Shown: positions 14,692 through 21,015 of the stretch, in pieces
How positions within the stretch are numbered: the stretch's first letter is position 1
Layout: the number at the start of each line of letters is the position of its first letter
Program-made: the position numbers and the translations under genes
Notes under the pieces: model-generated
What the model was told of the DNA's origin: nothing
The model's input: the letters and a program-made list of their open reading frames with translations, nothing else
The model's database searches: none
Source of the DNA: UBA1424 sp041669225
Lineage (GTDB): Bacteria > Bacillota_I > Bacilli_A > RFN20 > CAG-826
Length of the DNA stretch: 21,015 nucleotides
Direction of reading: 5' to 3'
Assembly: GCA_041669225.1 (NCBI GenBank)
Contig: JBAYBO010000018.1
Span: 1 to 21,015, forward strand

Positions 14692-15918
14692 ATGTCACAA
14701 AAACATCGGTTCAATCGCGAGGTTCGCCTCCGCCACCACTTCTACGCTTGGATTAACCGTTTGATTGTATCCAATATTATTCGTCATAAGTATCGTTTTA
14801 AAGGCGAGAAAATCAGAAAAAAATGCAAAACACCACAACTTGTTTTGTGCAATCACCAAAGTGAACTTGATCCATTTCTTTTATATTTCGCCTATAAAGC
14901 ACCGATTTACATGGTTGCTAATGAGCAAATTGTTACTAATCCTTATTATGGGTTTTTATTAAAGCACTTCATGAATACAATTCCCATTAAAAAGGGTACG
15001 ATTGACATTAATGTCATACGTAGAATGAAAGATGCAATTATCGAAGGTGGTTCAGTCGCAGTCTTTCCGGAAGCAAATTCAACTTTTGATTCTCAGCCAT
15101 GCTTTCACCTGCACAATCCGGGGAAACTTGCCAAAATGCTTGGTATAGAAGTCGTTATTTACAATCTTCACGGTGCATATTTTTCTAATCCGCGTTGGAG
15201 CACTTTTCGTAAAGTAGGTCCAACTCGTGGTATAATCCGCAGAATTATTACGGTTGATGAGCTTAAGAAAACGTCCGTAGAGCAGTTAGAGGCAATCATT
15301 CGTGAGAGTATCAGCGTTGACCCCTATCAAAACAAAGCCGAAAAATATCGGGGTGATTTTTTAGCCAAAGGAATCGAACGCTTATTCTTCTTCTGTCCTA
15401 AATGCCACCATCACCATGTCTTAGAATCACGAGATGATCGACTCTTTTGCAAAAATTGCGACTTTGAGGGAATTTATGATGAAAGTGGATATTTCACAAT
15501 CGATAAAACACCTTATCAACTCCACGAAATCGCCCGTCCGATGATTGATGACTATGAAAAATATATCATTAAAAACGTTAATGAAATTTTTAGCGAAGAC
15601 GTTGACATTAAAGTATGCTGGGGAAATAAAAGACGACATTACTATGCGGCTTGCACATTCTCGCTTAACCGCGATGGGATAACAATTATTGGCAAAAAAA
15701 TTGACTTTACAATTCCATTCAGTGACTTACGCGGCTATGGTTGCCAGCAAAAACGCAAGCTCGTCCTCTATTCGTATTCTCTGCCGACTATTATTATTAA
15801 GATGAAACCAATGGTGTCAATTTACCAATATTATATAACGCTTAAAATCTTTGAAAATATCGAACGGAAAGGATACACCAATTATGTCTATCTTACGCAT
15901 CGCGAACTTGGCTTCTAA
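14692..15918 (+). CDS. PlsC-like acyltransferase with zinc ribbon and C-terminal domain
   Basis: 408 aa from the ATG at 14692. Residues 45-200 are a lysophosphatidate-type acyltransferase: NHQSELDP (54-61, His55 and Asp60) is the catalytic motif, and FPEAN (125-129) is the substrate-binding motif. Enzymes of this family transfer an acyl chain to a glycerol phosphate at the membrane. Next comes a zinc-ribbon: Cys225/Cys228 and Cys243/Cys246. The C-terminal part, about 290-400, has beta-rich sequence that could be a PH/GRAM-like fold (a guess). Ordinary PlsC proteins are about 200-250 aa and lack these additions. No Shine-Dalgarno site is visible. It overlaps the next gene by 35 nt. Confidence 0.88.
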   Translation: MSQKHRFNREVRLRHHFYAWINRLIVSNIIRHKYRFKGEKIRKKCKTPQLVLCNHQSELDPFLLYFAYKAPIYMVANEQIVTNPYYGFLLKHFMNTIPIKKGTIDINVIRRMKDAIIEGGSVAVFPEANSTFDSQPCFHLHNPGKLAKMLGIEVVIYNLHGAYFSNPRWSTFRKVGPTRGIIRRIITVDELKKTSVEQLEAIIRESISVDPYQNKAEKYRGDFLAKGIERLFFFCPKCHHHHVLESRDDRLFCKNCDFEGIYDESGYFTIDKTPYQLHEIARPMIDDYEKYIIKNVNEIFSEDVDIKVCWGNKRRHYYAACTFSLNRDGITIIGKKIDFTIPFSDLRGYGCQQKRKLVLYSYSLPTIIIKMKPMVSIYQYYITLKIFENIERKGYTNYVYLTHRELGF

Positions 15919-17377
15919 TTCGACCTTTAATTCCGGTGATTTTAATGTCACTTGGTCAATTGTCTTTGGCGTTCTCGCCGTATTAACAATTTTATTGCTA
16001 TCAAATTTGTTAAGACGCATTATTCCCTTTTTAAGAAAGTCGCTCTTACCCGTAGCCTTCATTGGTGGCGCGATTGGTTTAGGACTTAAAATCGCCTTCC
16101 AATATAGCGAATTGGCAGTCACCGGATTAGATGTTTACACTGATGGTTTTAAGACAATGTTGCAAGTCATTACTTATCACGCTTTGGCAATCGGTTTTAT
16201 CGCCCTCGGACTTAAAACTGTCAATAAAGAGCGGGCCAAATCCAAAGAGATGGGTCGCGACACTGTTAAAAGCGGTCTCATCATTATCGGCTCATATCTT
16301 CTGCAAGCTATCATCGGCGTCAGCGTTACCATCGTTTTAAGTCTCATATTTTCTTCAATCGTTCCTTATGCTGGCATTATTCTTCCTTTAGGTTTCGGAC
16401 AAGGTCCCGGACAGGCGATGACATGGGGCAGCACATATGAAGGATTCGGCTTTGCTGGCGGGACAGACTTTGGCATCACGATTTCGACCCTCGGCTTTTT
16501 ATCAGCTGCCGTAGGCGGCGTGTTTTATCTAAACTATGCCGCCAAAAAAGGTTACGTCAAACGTCGGGATGAAAGCGATAACGCCCCTCAAAGCAATGAA
16601 TTAGTCGAAAAACATGGCGAAGTGCCACTTTCCGAATCTATCGATAAATTGACAATTCAAGTAGCTCTCATCGGTATTACTTACCTATTAACTTTTGCTG
16701 TTATCTACCCATTATCTTTGATACCAATCGCATTTGTTCAAAACACGATTGCCCCTTTGCTGTTCGGTTTTAACTTTATCGTCGGCACAATGATTGCCAT
16801 GCTCGTTAAAAAAGTTTTGGCCGGTCTTCATAATAAAAAAGTCATTAAAAAACAATATGTTAACAATTTTATGCTTGAGCGAATTGCCGGTTTATCATTT
16901 GATATCATGATCATCGCTTCGATTATGGCAATCGATATTCGTAATCTGGCTGATACCGGACTTATCATCGCTTTGGTCAGTGTTTGTGGAATCGGCGCAG
17001 TTGCTACTTTCTTCTATGTTAAGTACATGACATTTAGGGCCTTCCCTGGTTATAAGCACCAAGGTTTTGTGACTTTCTATGGAAACTTAACTGGTACCGC
17101 TTCTGATGGTATTGCCTTGCTTAGAGAAATCGATCCGACCTTCATCACACCATCCGCGGACACGCTCGTCTATGGTAGCACCGTCGCTATCGCTCTCGGT
17201 TTCCCCGTTCTTTTAATTGTTGGCTTTATACATGGCGGAGGTAATAACACGCTTACATCATTACCGTTATGGGTGTCATACGGAATTTTGATCGCCTACT
17301 TTATCGCGATTAATTTCCTCTTCTTCTTCCTCATAAAAAGACACAAAAAGAAAGACTCTCAGGCTCAGCCCCAATAG
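15884..17377 (+). CDS. GltS-like sodium/glutamate symporter
   Basis: Integral-membrane carrier (497 aa, about 10-12 hydrophobic segments), with the re-entrant loop motif GQGPGQA (172-178) followed by GSTYEGFGFAGGTDFG, as in Firmicute members of the glutamate:Na+ symporter family; a matching GNLTGTASDG lies in the second half. It probably imports glutamate or a related anion with sodium. The ATG at 15884 is chosen because AAAGGA lies upstream; a TTG at 15851 would add 11 residues without a better site. The start lies 35 nt inside the acyltransferase gene. A strong terminator follows. The substrate is inferred from family. Confidence 0.88.
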   Translation: MSILRIANLASNSTFNSGDFNVTWSIVFGVLAVLTILLLSNLLRRIIPFLRKSLLPVAFIGGAIGLGLKIAFQYSELAVTGLDVYTDGFKTMLQVITYHALAIGFIALGLKTVNKERAKSKEMGRDTVKSGLIIIGSYLLQAIIGVSVTIVLSLIFSSIVPYAGIILPLGFGQGPGQAMTWGSTYEGFGFAGGTDFGITISTLGFLSAAVGGVFYLNYAAKKGYVKRRDESDNAPQSNELVEKHGEVPLSESIDKLTIQVALIGITYLLTFAVIYPLSLIPIAFVQNTIAPLLFGFNFIVGTMIAMLVKKVLAGLHNKKVIKKQYVNNFMLERIAGLSFDIMIIASIMAIDIRNLADTGLIIALVSVCGIGAVATFFYVKYMTFRAFPGYKHQGFVTFYGNLTGTASDGIALLREIDPTFITPSADTLVYGSTVAIALGFPVLLIVGFIHGGGNNTLTSLPLWVSYGILIAYFIAINFLFFFLIKRHKKKDSQAQPQ

Positions 17378-17391
17378 TTTAGTCACAAATT

Positions 17392-17415
17392 AAGCCCGAT
17401 TATATCGGGCTTTTT
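17392..17415 (+). terminator. Intrinsic terminator after the symporter gene
   Basis: AAGCCCGAT and ATCGGGCTT (17392-17400 and 17404-17412) form a 9-bp stem with a 3-nt loop, followed by a T-run to 17415. It separates the symporter gene from the PadR operon 30 bp downstream. Confidence 0.93.
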
Positions 17416-17444
17416 AGTATTTTGTAAAATAATAAGAATAATAG

Positions 17445-17473
17445 TTGACACATAATACTATGCGATATATAGT
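17445..17473 (+). promoter_or_regulatory. Promoter of the PadR operon
   Basis: A perfect TTGACA (17445-17450), exactly 17 bp, then TATAGT (17468-17473, one mismatch). The predicted start is near 17480, where AGGAGG of the padR gene begins, so the leader would be short, about 10 nt. Confidence 0.88.
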
Positions 17474-17476
17474 ATT
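17454..17476. promoter_or_regulatory. Palindromic operator over the PadR promoter
   Basis: AATACTAT (17454-17461) and ATAGTATT (17469-17476) are perfect 8-bp inverted arms around a 7-bp spacer. They span the promoter spacer and -10. PadR-family regulators bind such palindromes as dimers and often repress their own operon, so this is the likely autoregulatory site. Confidence 0.75.
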
Positions 17477-17489
17477 TGCAGGAGGACAT

Positions 17490-17816
17490 ATGGATATTCA
17501 ACTTAAACGCGGTCTTCTTGAGGCATGCGTCCTGGCCGAACTAGACAAGGGCGATTCATACGGATATCAAATCGTTAAAGATCTTTCTGGAGTTGTGGAA
17601 ATATCGGAATCGACACTATATCCTATTTTAAAACGCCTGGAGGCAAGCGAATGCCTGCGTGTATTCTCTGTTGAACATAACGGTAGACTTCGTCGTTACT
17701 ATCGCATCACGGAAACAGGCCGCAAGAAAATTAAAGAGTTTCTCAATGAATGGGAAGAAGTGACAAACGTTTATGCCTTTATAAGTGGAATAAATAAGGG
17801 AGGGCAACAATCATGA
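17490..17816 (+). CDS. PadR-family transcriptional regulator
   Basis: A small winged-helix DNA-binding protein (108 aa, usual for the short PadR subfamily). ACVLAELDKGDSYGYQIVKD (10-29) is helix 1/2, SESTLYPILKRLEASECLR (38-56) is the recognition helix region, and GRLRRYYRITETGRKK is the wing. The start at 17490 is fixed by AGGAGG 4 nt upstream; an upstream TTG falls in the -35 box. It overlaps the next gene by ATGA. PadR proteins with DUF1700 and DUF4097 partners form a recurring operon type. The signal it senses is unknown. Confidence 0.94.
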   Translation: MDIQLKRGLLEACVLAELDKGDSYGYQIVKDLSGVVEISESTLYPILKRLEASECLRVFSVEHNGRLRRYYRITETGRKKIKEFLNEWEEVTNVYAFISGINKGGQQS

Positions 17817-18427
17817 CAAAAAGAGAATTTTTAGACAAACTACGCTTGGAAATAAGAAATCTGCCATATGATGAAGTCGAAAAGACAATCACTTATTATG
17901 AAGAGATGATTTCCGACCGCATGGAAGATGGGGCAACTGAGGCCGAAGCCGTCGCTTCGCTTGGGACGTCGGAAAGTATTGCACGTGATTTGCAAGCAAA
18001 TCAACCCTTTTCGGCAATCATTAAACGTAAAGTTAATGATTACAAATCAAAACGAAGTCCGGAAAGCACGGCACTAATCATCGTATTACTTGTCGTTCTA
18101 TTTCCGTTCTGGTTTCCAGTCTTAATGAGTGCTCTAGGTGTTATTGTCAGCTTCTTTGCCGCTATCGGAGCCATCATCATAGCTTTATGGGCTATCAGCG
18201 TCTCGATTGGTATCGGCGGCATCGCTTTAATCATAGCCTCAACATTCGGTTTCGCGAGTTCTTACATACCAACCGGTTTCTTCTCGATTGGAATCGGCAT
18301 CGCTTTAATCGGACTAGCGATCATTGCGATTATTGGATCGTTTTATGCCACTAAAGGTATCATCAAATTATTAGAATTATTAATCCACGCAATTAAAAAA
18401 TTGTTTGTCAGGAGGGCACACGCATGA
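17813..18427 (+). CDS. HAAS/DUF1700-domain membrane protein
   Basis: A 204-aa protein. Residues 1-65 carry the HAAS (DUF1700) helical domain: REFLDKLRLEIRNLP, then YYEEMISDRMEDGATEAEAV and LGTSESIARDL. Residues 84-180 form three to four hydrophobic segments. The HAAS domain is thought to work with PadR-type regulators in membrane signalling. GGGAGGG lies before the ATG, which overlaps the padR stop. The stop overlaps the next ATG by 4 nt in the same way. Confidence 0.92.
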   Translation: MTKREFLDKLRLEIRNLPYDEVEKTITYYEEMISDRMEDGATEAEAVASLGTSESIARDLQANQPFSAIIKRKVNDYKSKRSPESTALIIVLLVVLFPFWFPVLMSALGVIVSFFAAIGAIIIALWAISVSIGIGGIALIIASTFGFASSYIPTGFFSIGIGIALIGLAIIAIIGSFYATKGIIKLLELLIHAIKKLFVRRAHA

Positions 18428-19368
18428 TTAAGAAGGCAATAGTTGTTCCCATTATTATCGGAGGGGTGATGATTGTTCTTGGAGGCACGATTGCCGGAAT
18501 AAGCGCCGCCGCCGCTGGCGGATTTGCCGCGCTTTCCACCGCCGAACCTTATGTAGCAAGAATTATCGAAGTTCCGGCTGATTTGAACATTAATGTCGAG
18601 GAAGAAAACAACAAAATCGTTATTAACTCTTCCGAGACAGCGACAAACGTTTCTATCACCGTCTATGAAAACGAATATGAAGCATATATTTCAACCTCTG
18701 ATGAAACGAACTTCAACCTCAATTATCAAAACAATACGCCTTGGGTGAAACGCGTTTTCTATTTTCCAACAAGTCTAAGAACAATGACAATTACCGTTCC
18801 GGATAATTATGTCGCTTCGCTTAATATCATTACCTCAAATGCCGTCATTGATACCAATAACATTTCTTTACAAGGTGAACTAAGTCTTGAATCAGTCAAT
18901 GGAGTAATTGACATCGATGATGTGAATGTTATTGGAAGTATCGCTGTACGAACAACAAACTCAAAGATCGAAATTAACGACACGACTTCACAAGCAAATA
19001 TTTCTGCTAGTTCGATCAATGGTTATATCGGACTTAATAATTTAGAGGGCGTGGACATTATCGCCCAAACATCAAACGGAAAAATTGCCGCCGATAATAT
19101 TTTGTCATCACATAAAATGTCGTTAAAAACGACCAATGGTCAGATAACGACTGATGATATTGATGTAGCAAGCGAGATTCGCCTTGAAACGACAAACGGT
19201 GAAATTCGCGGAAACGTCAAAGGACCGTCAAGTGATTATGATGTCGACAGTCAAACAACTAATGGTAGTAATAATCTCCTTAGTTATAATAGCCAAACAC
19301 CCACCACGGGGGATAAATTGCTTTATGTCCGTTCATATAATGGCGTAATAAATATTACATTTAAATAA
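18424..19368 (+). CDS. DUF4097-family surface beta-repeat protein
   Basis: A 314-aa protein with one N-terminal hydrophobic segment (about 4-34), after which the chain probably lies outside the membrane. Residues 130-310 contain repeating short units, SVNGVIDIDD, TTNSKIEIND, SINGYIGLNN, TSNGKIAADN, TTNGQITTDD and TTNGEIRGNV, about 19-20 residues apart. This is the beta-solenoid pattern of DUF4097 (adhesin-like). Such proteins are encoded next to HAAS/PadR genes and may sense or decorate the envelope; their activity is not established. The start has CAGGAGGG nearby. It ends before a terminator. Confidence 0.9.
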   Translation: MIKKAIVVPIIIGGVMIVLGGTIAGISAAAAGGFAALSTAEPYVARIIEVPADLNINVEEENNKIVINSSETATNVSITVYENEYEAYISTSDETNFNLNYQNNTPWVKRVFYFPTSLRTMTITVPDNYVASLNIITSNAVIDTNNISLQGELSLESVNGVIDIDDVNVIGSIAVRTTNSKIEINDTTSQANISASSINGYIGLNNLEGVDIIAQTSNGKIAADNILSSHKMSLKTTNGQITTDDIDVASEIRLETTNGEIRGNVKGPSSDYDVDSQTTNGSNNLLSYNSQTPTTGDKLLYVRSYNGVINITFK

Positions 19369-19387
19369 TCACTATTGATAATGAAAG

Positions 19388-19418
19388 GAGGAACGCTTAT
19401 TTTCGCTCCTCTTTTTTT
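19388..19418 (+). terminator. Terminator of the PadR operon, overlapping msrA
   Basis: GAGGAACG (19388-19395) and CGCTCCTC (19404-19411) form a stem with one A-C mismatch, then a T7 run. The loop and 3' arm lie in the last codons and stop codon of the opposing msrA gene. Confidence 0.82.
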
Positions 19419-19909
19419 ATTTTTTTCATATCGACATGGCAGTATCCAAATGGATTATTAAGCAAGTAATCTTGATGATAACTCTCGGCCCGATAAAAAT
19501 TCTTTAACTCTATTACTTCCACTGCAAATGGGTTGTGGGGATGGCGAGTTTGAGAAGCAAAATACTCGTCGATGATGTCTTTTTCTTCATCATTTATATA
19601 ATAAACTCCACTTCGATATTGAATTCCAACGTCATTTCCTTGCTTATTAAGCGAGTAGGGATCAACTATTCGCAGGAAGTGCTCAAGAATTTTTATTAGC
19701 GGAATTGTTTCCTGGTCGTAAATGACCTTGACCGTTTCGGCGTGATTCGCGCGATGGTATACCAAATCTTCATAACTAGGATTTTCACTGTCGCCGTTGG
19801 CATAGCCAACTTCCGTTGCAATCACCCCTTTAAGCTGTTGAAAATAAGCCTCGACTCCCCAGAAGCAACCACCGGCTAAATAAATCGTCCGTTCATTGTT
19901 TAGTTTCAT
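19397..19909 (-). CDS. msrA: Peptide methionine sulfoxide reductase MsrA
   Basis: Reduces methionine-S-sulfoxide residues to methionine using thiols (170 aa). The catalytic motif GGCFWGVE with Cys15 is intact, as are EVGYANG (about 33-39), HAETVKV (about 54-60) and the IQYRSGVYY region. A second Cys near the C-terminus, in PFGYCHVD, may resolve the disulfide. The start is set at 19909: a longer reading from 19951 adds a hydrophobic leader unlike MsrA and is not transcribed if the -10 at 19917-19922 is used. No Shine-Dalgarno site is seen. The 3' end overlaps the terminator of the convergent PadR operon. Confidence 0.95.
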   Translation of the reverse strand: MKLNNERTIYLAGGCFWGVEAYFQQLKGVIATEVGYANGDSENPSYEDLVYHRANHAETVKVIYDQETIPLIKILEHFLRIVDPYSLNKQGNDVGIQYRSGVYYINDEEKDIIDEYFASQTRHPHNPFAVEVIELKNFYRAESYHQDYLLNNPFGYCHVDMKKIKKEERK

Positions 19910-19916
19910 AACATAA

Positions 19917-19925
19917 ATTATCACA
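19917..19925 (-). promoter_or_regulatory. Extended -10 element just before the msrA start codon
   Basis: On the minus strand TGT-GATAAT (one mismatch in -10) ends 7 nt before the ATG at 19909, so transcription would start at or next to the start codon. No good -35 is seen at 17 bp. Confidence 0.5.
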
Positions 19926-19981
19926 TAGTAGAAAAGAATATAAAATAACAATACTTTTAAGCATTAGTCTTTCAACATCCG

Positions 19982-20005
19982 CATCTATCAACTAAAATAT
20001 AGATG
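19982..20005. repeat. Inverted repeat at the ferritin promoter, possible operator
   Basis: CATCTAT (19982-19988) and ATAGATG (19999-20005) are perfect 7-bp arms, 10 bp apart. The right arm overlaps the -10-like TATAGA (19998-20003). It lies about 30 bp before the ferritin start codon and does not match the standard Fur or PerR boxes. It may bind a regulator, or form a leader stem. Confidence 0.5.
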
Positions 20006-20036
20006 TTACAAAAATTAACATATAGGAGGTAATTAC

Positions 20037-20552
20037 ATGGTTACAAAAAAAGTTGTTAATCTAATTAATTTACAAATTCAACGGGAGCTCTTCTCCGCCT
20101 ATCTCTATCTTGATATGGCGCTTTATTACAACGACATCGGCTTAGTCGGGCACGCTAACTGGTTCGAAATTCAAGCTCAGGAAGAAAGAGACCACGCCCT
20201 TGGCTTCATCCGCTACTTACAGCACGTCGGTGAGAGACCAGTTCTCGATGTTATCGAAAAGCCAACTCTCGTCTACAAAGATGCCCGCGAACCTTTAGTC
20301 GAAGCTCTCAAACACGAGAAATTCGTCACCGCTAGCATCGAAAATATCTTAGAAGTTGCCAAAGTGGAAAAAGACCATTTGACGACAAACTTCATTCAAT
20401 GGTATATCGCCGAACAAGGCGAAGAAGAAAAGAATGCCAATGACAACATACTTATGTATGATTTCACTAAAGGTCATCCCGGCGCCCTGCTTCAAATCGA
20501 TGGCAAACATGCTGCTCGCAGTTACACTCCATCAATTCCAGACATTGATTAA
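20037..20552 (+). CDS. ftnA: Non-haem ferritin
   Basis: A 171-aa four-helix-bundle iron-storage protein. The ferroxidase ligands of FtnA are all present at their usual numbers: Glu17, Glu50, His53, Glu94, Gln127 and Glu130. It should oxidise Fe(II) and store it as a ferric core in a 24-subunit cage in the cytoplasm. A strong GGAGGT site lies 7 nt before the ATG. It is a single-gene unit with its own promoter region (inverted repeat at 19982) and terminator. The divergent msrA gene fits a shared oxidative-stress theme, by inference. Confidence 0.97.
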   Translation: MVTKKVVNLINLQIQRELFSAYLYLDMALYYNDIGLVGHANWFEIQAQEERDHALGFIRYLQHVGERPVLDVIEKPTLVYKDAREPLVEALKHEKFVTASIENILEVAKVEKDHLTTNFIQWYIAEQGEEEKNANDNILMYDFTKGHPGALLQIDGKHAARSYTPSIPDID

Positions 20553-20577
20553 TTAAGGATTAAAGTTCATTTAAATT

Positions 20578-20606
20578 GCCTCACCCCTTAATGGTGGGGC
20601 TTTTTT
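20578..20606 (+). terminator. Terminator after the ferritin gene
   Basis: GCCTCACC (20578-20585), a 7-nt loop and GGTGGGGC (20593-20600) form an 8-bp stem with one T-G pair, then six T (20601-20606). It ends within the stop codon of the convergent chromate-transporter gene. Confidence 0.9.
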
Positions 20607-21015
20607 ATAAAGCAAAAAGAATAATCCCGAAAAAGACCGAAAAGGCAATTAATAACAATGGGCTTACTTGACGCTTAAAAATACGAGGATAAGCAATCGA
20701 AATGACTGCTAATACTCCAAAGATGATAAGACTTCGATAATCAAAAGCAAACGTCGAGACATCTTTTAATCCGATTAAACTATAAGCAAAAATTAAACCG
20801 GTCGCAATAATTAAACCGACGATAACTGGACGAATCCCACTGATAATCGCTTGGAAAGGTTTAGATTTAATAATGCTTTTAAGAATAATTGCTAAAAGCA
20901 AAATAATAATAAATGAAGGTAATACAACTCCAAGTGTCGCAAGTGCTCCGCCGAGCATACCACCTTGCGAGGTGCCAATAAATGTCGCCATATTAATGGC
21001 AATCGGACCAGGAGT
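20605..21015 (-). CDS. Chromate transporter family protein, 5' part outside the window
   Basis: 136 residues are visible and the frame stays open to the window edge. It begins TPGPIAINMATFIGT, and that TPGP-x-AIN-x-ATF pattern is a hallmark of the CHR (chromate ion transporter) half domain. GALATLGVVLPSF and three more hydrophobic segments follow. An ATG at 20991 is internal, not the start, because TPGPIAIN is conserved before it. Small CHR proteins often occur as pairs of half-length genes; whether a partner follows upstream cannot be seen. Substrate is not certain; many family members are not proven to move chromate. Confidence 0.9.
   Translation of the reverse strand, partial: TPGPIAINMATFIGTSQGGMLGGALATLGVVLPSFIIILLLAIILKSIIKSKPFQAIISGIRPVIVGLIIATGLIFAYSLIGLKDVSTFAFDYRSLIIFGVLAVISIAYPRIFKRQVSPLLLIAFSVFFGIILFAL

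Noticed and set aside
17445..17490. PadR start at TTG 17445
   Set aside because: That TTG is part of the -35 box; the ATG at 17490 has AGGAGG just upstream.
18424..19368. DNA repeats in the DUF4097 gene as a mobile or CRISPR-like array
   Set aside because: The repeats are protein-level, divergent in DNA, and keep the reading frame, as in a beta-solenoid gene.

Overview
The window looks like chromosome of a low-GC, Gram-positive-type bacterium, from the Bacilli/Mollicutes side of the tree (for example an Acholeplasma-, Izemoplasma- or Erysipelotrichia-like lineage; inferred, not proven). It uses the standard code: TGG encodes Trp and TGA is used as a stop. There are several lipobox lipoproteins, Shine-Dalgarno sites of the GGAGG type, and intrinsic terminators. 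L-lactate dehydrogenase, an EFR1-type flavodoxin/ferredoxin and a rubredoxin-like protein suggest a fermentative, probably anaerobic life; MsrA and ferritin add oxidative-stress and iron handling. No transposase, phage gene or CRISPR array was seen.

Layout. 1-283: minus-strand tRNA cluster (Pro partial, Arg, Cys) with a strong promoter. 311-5045: minus-strand polyamine ABC transporter potABCD, with every junction overlapping. 5046-5432: AT-rich divergent intergenic region with a 16-bp near-perfect direct repeat. 5433-6542 (+): lipoprotein with thioredoxin-like features, converging on ldh with a shared terminator. 6577-14575: an 8-kb run of minus-strand genes, in transcription order two paralogous lipoproteins, an EFR1 flavodoxin-ferredoxin, a DUF1624/HGSNAT-like membrane acyltransferase, an acyl-CoA ligase, a 40-residue rubredoxin-like protein, an MTA/SAH-deaminase-like amidohydrolase, and L-lactate dehydrogenase. 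14692-17377 (+): a PlsC-like acyltransferase with a zinc ribbon, overlapping a GltS-like glutamate:sodium symporter. 17490-19368 (+): a PadR regulator, a HAAS/DUF1700 protein and a DUF4097 protein, with 4-nt overlaps and a palindromic operator over the promoter. 19397-19909 (-): msrA. 20037-20552 (+): ferritin. 20605 to the window end (-): a chromate-transporter half, cut by the window edge.

How the parts work together. potABCD is a complete importer: ATPase, two permeases and a binding lipoprotein. The divergent pair at 14575/14692 joins a PlsC-like acyltransferase to an operon with two surface lipoproteins, a redox protein, a membrane acyltransferase and an acyl-CoA ligase, and could form an envelope or lipid-modification unit; this is inference. 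The PadR/HAAS/DUF4097 operon is a known kind of membrane-associated regulatory module and is probably autoregulated. At three genes (plsC-like, msrA, DUF1624) the best -10 element lies only 6-8 nt before the start codon and no Shine-Dalgarno site is visible, which suggests leaderless mRNAs.
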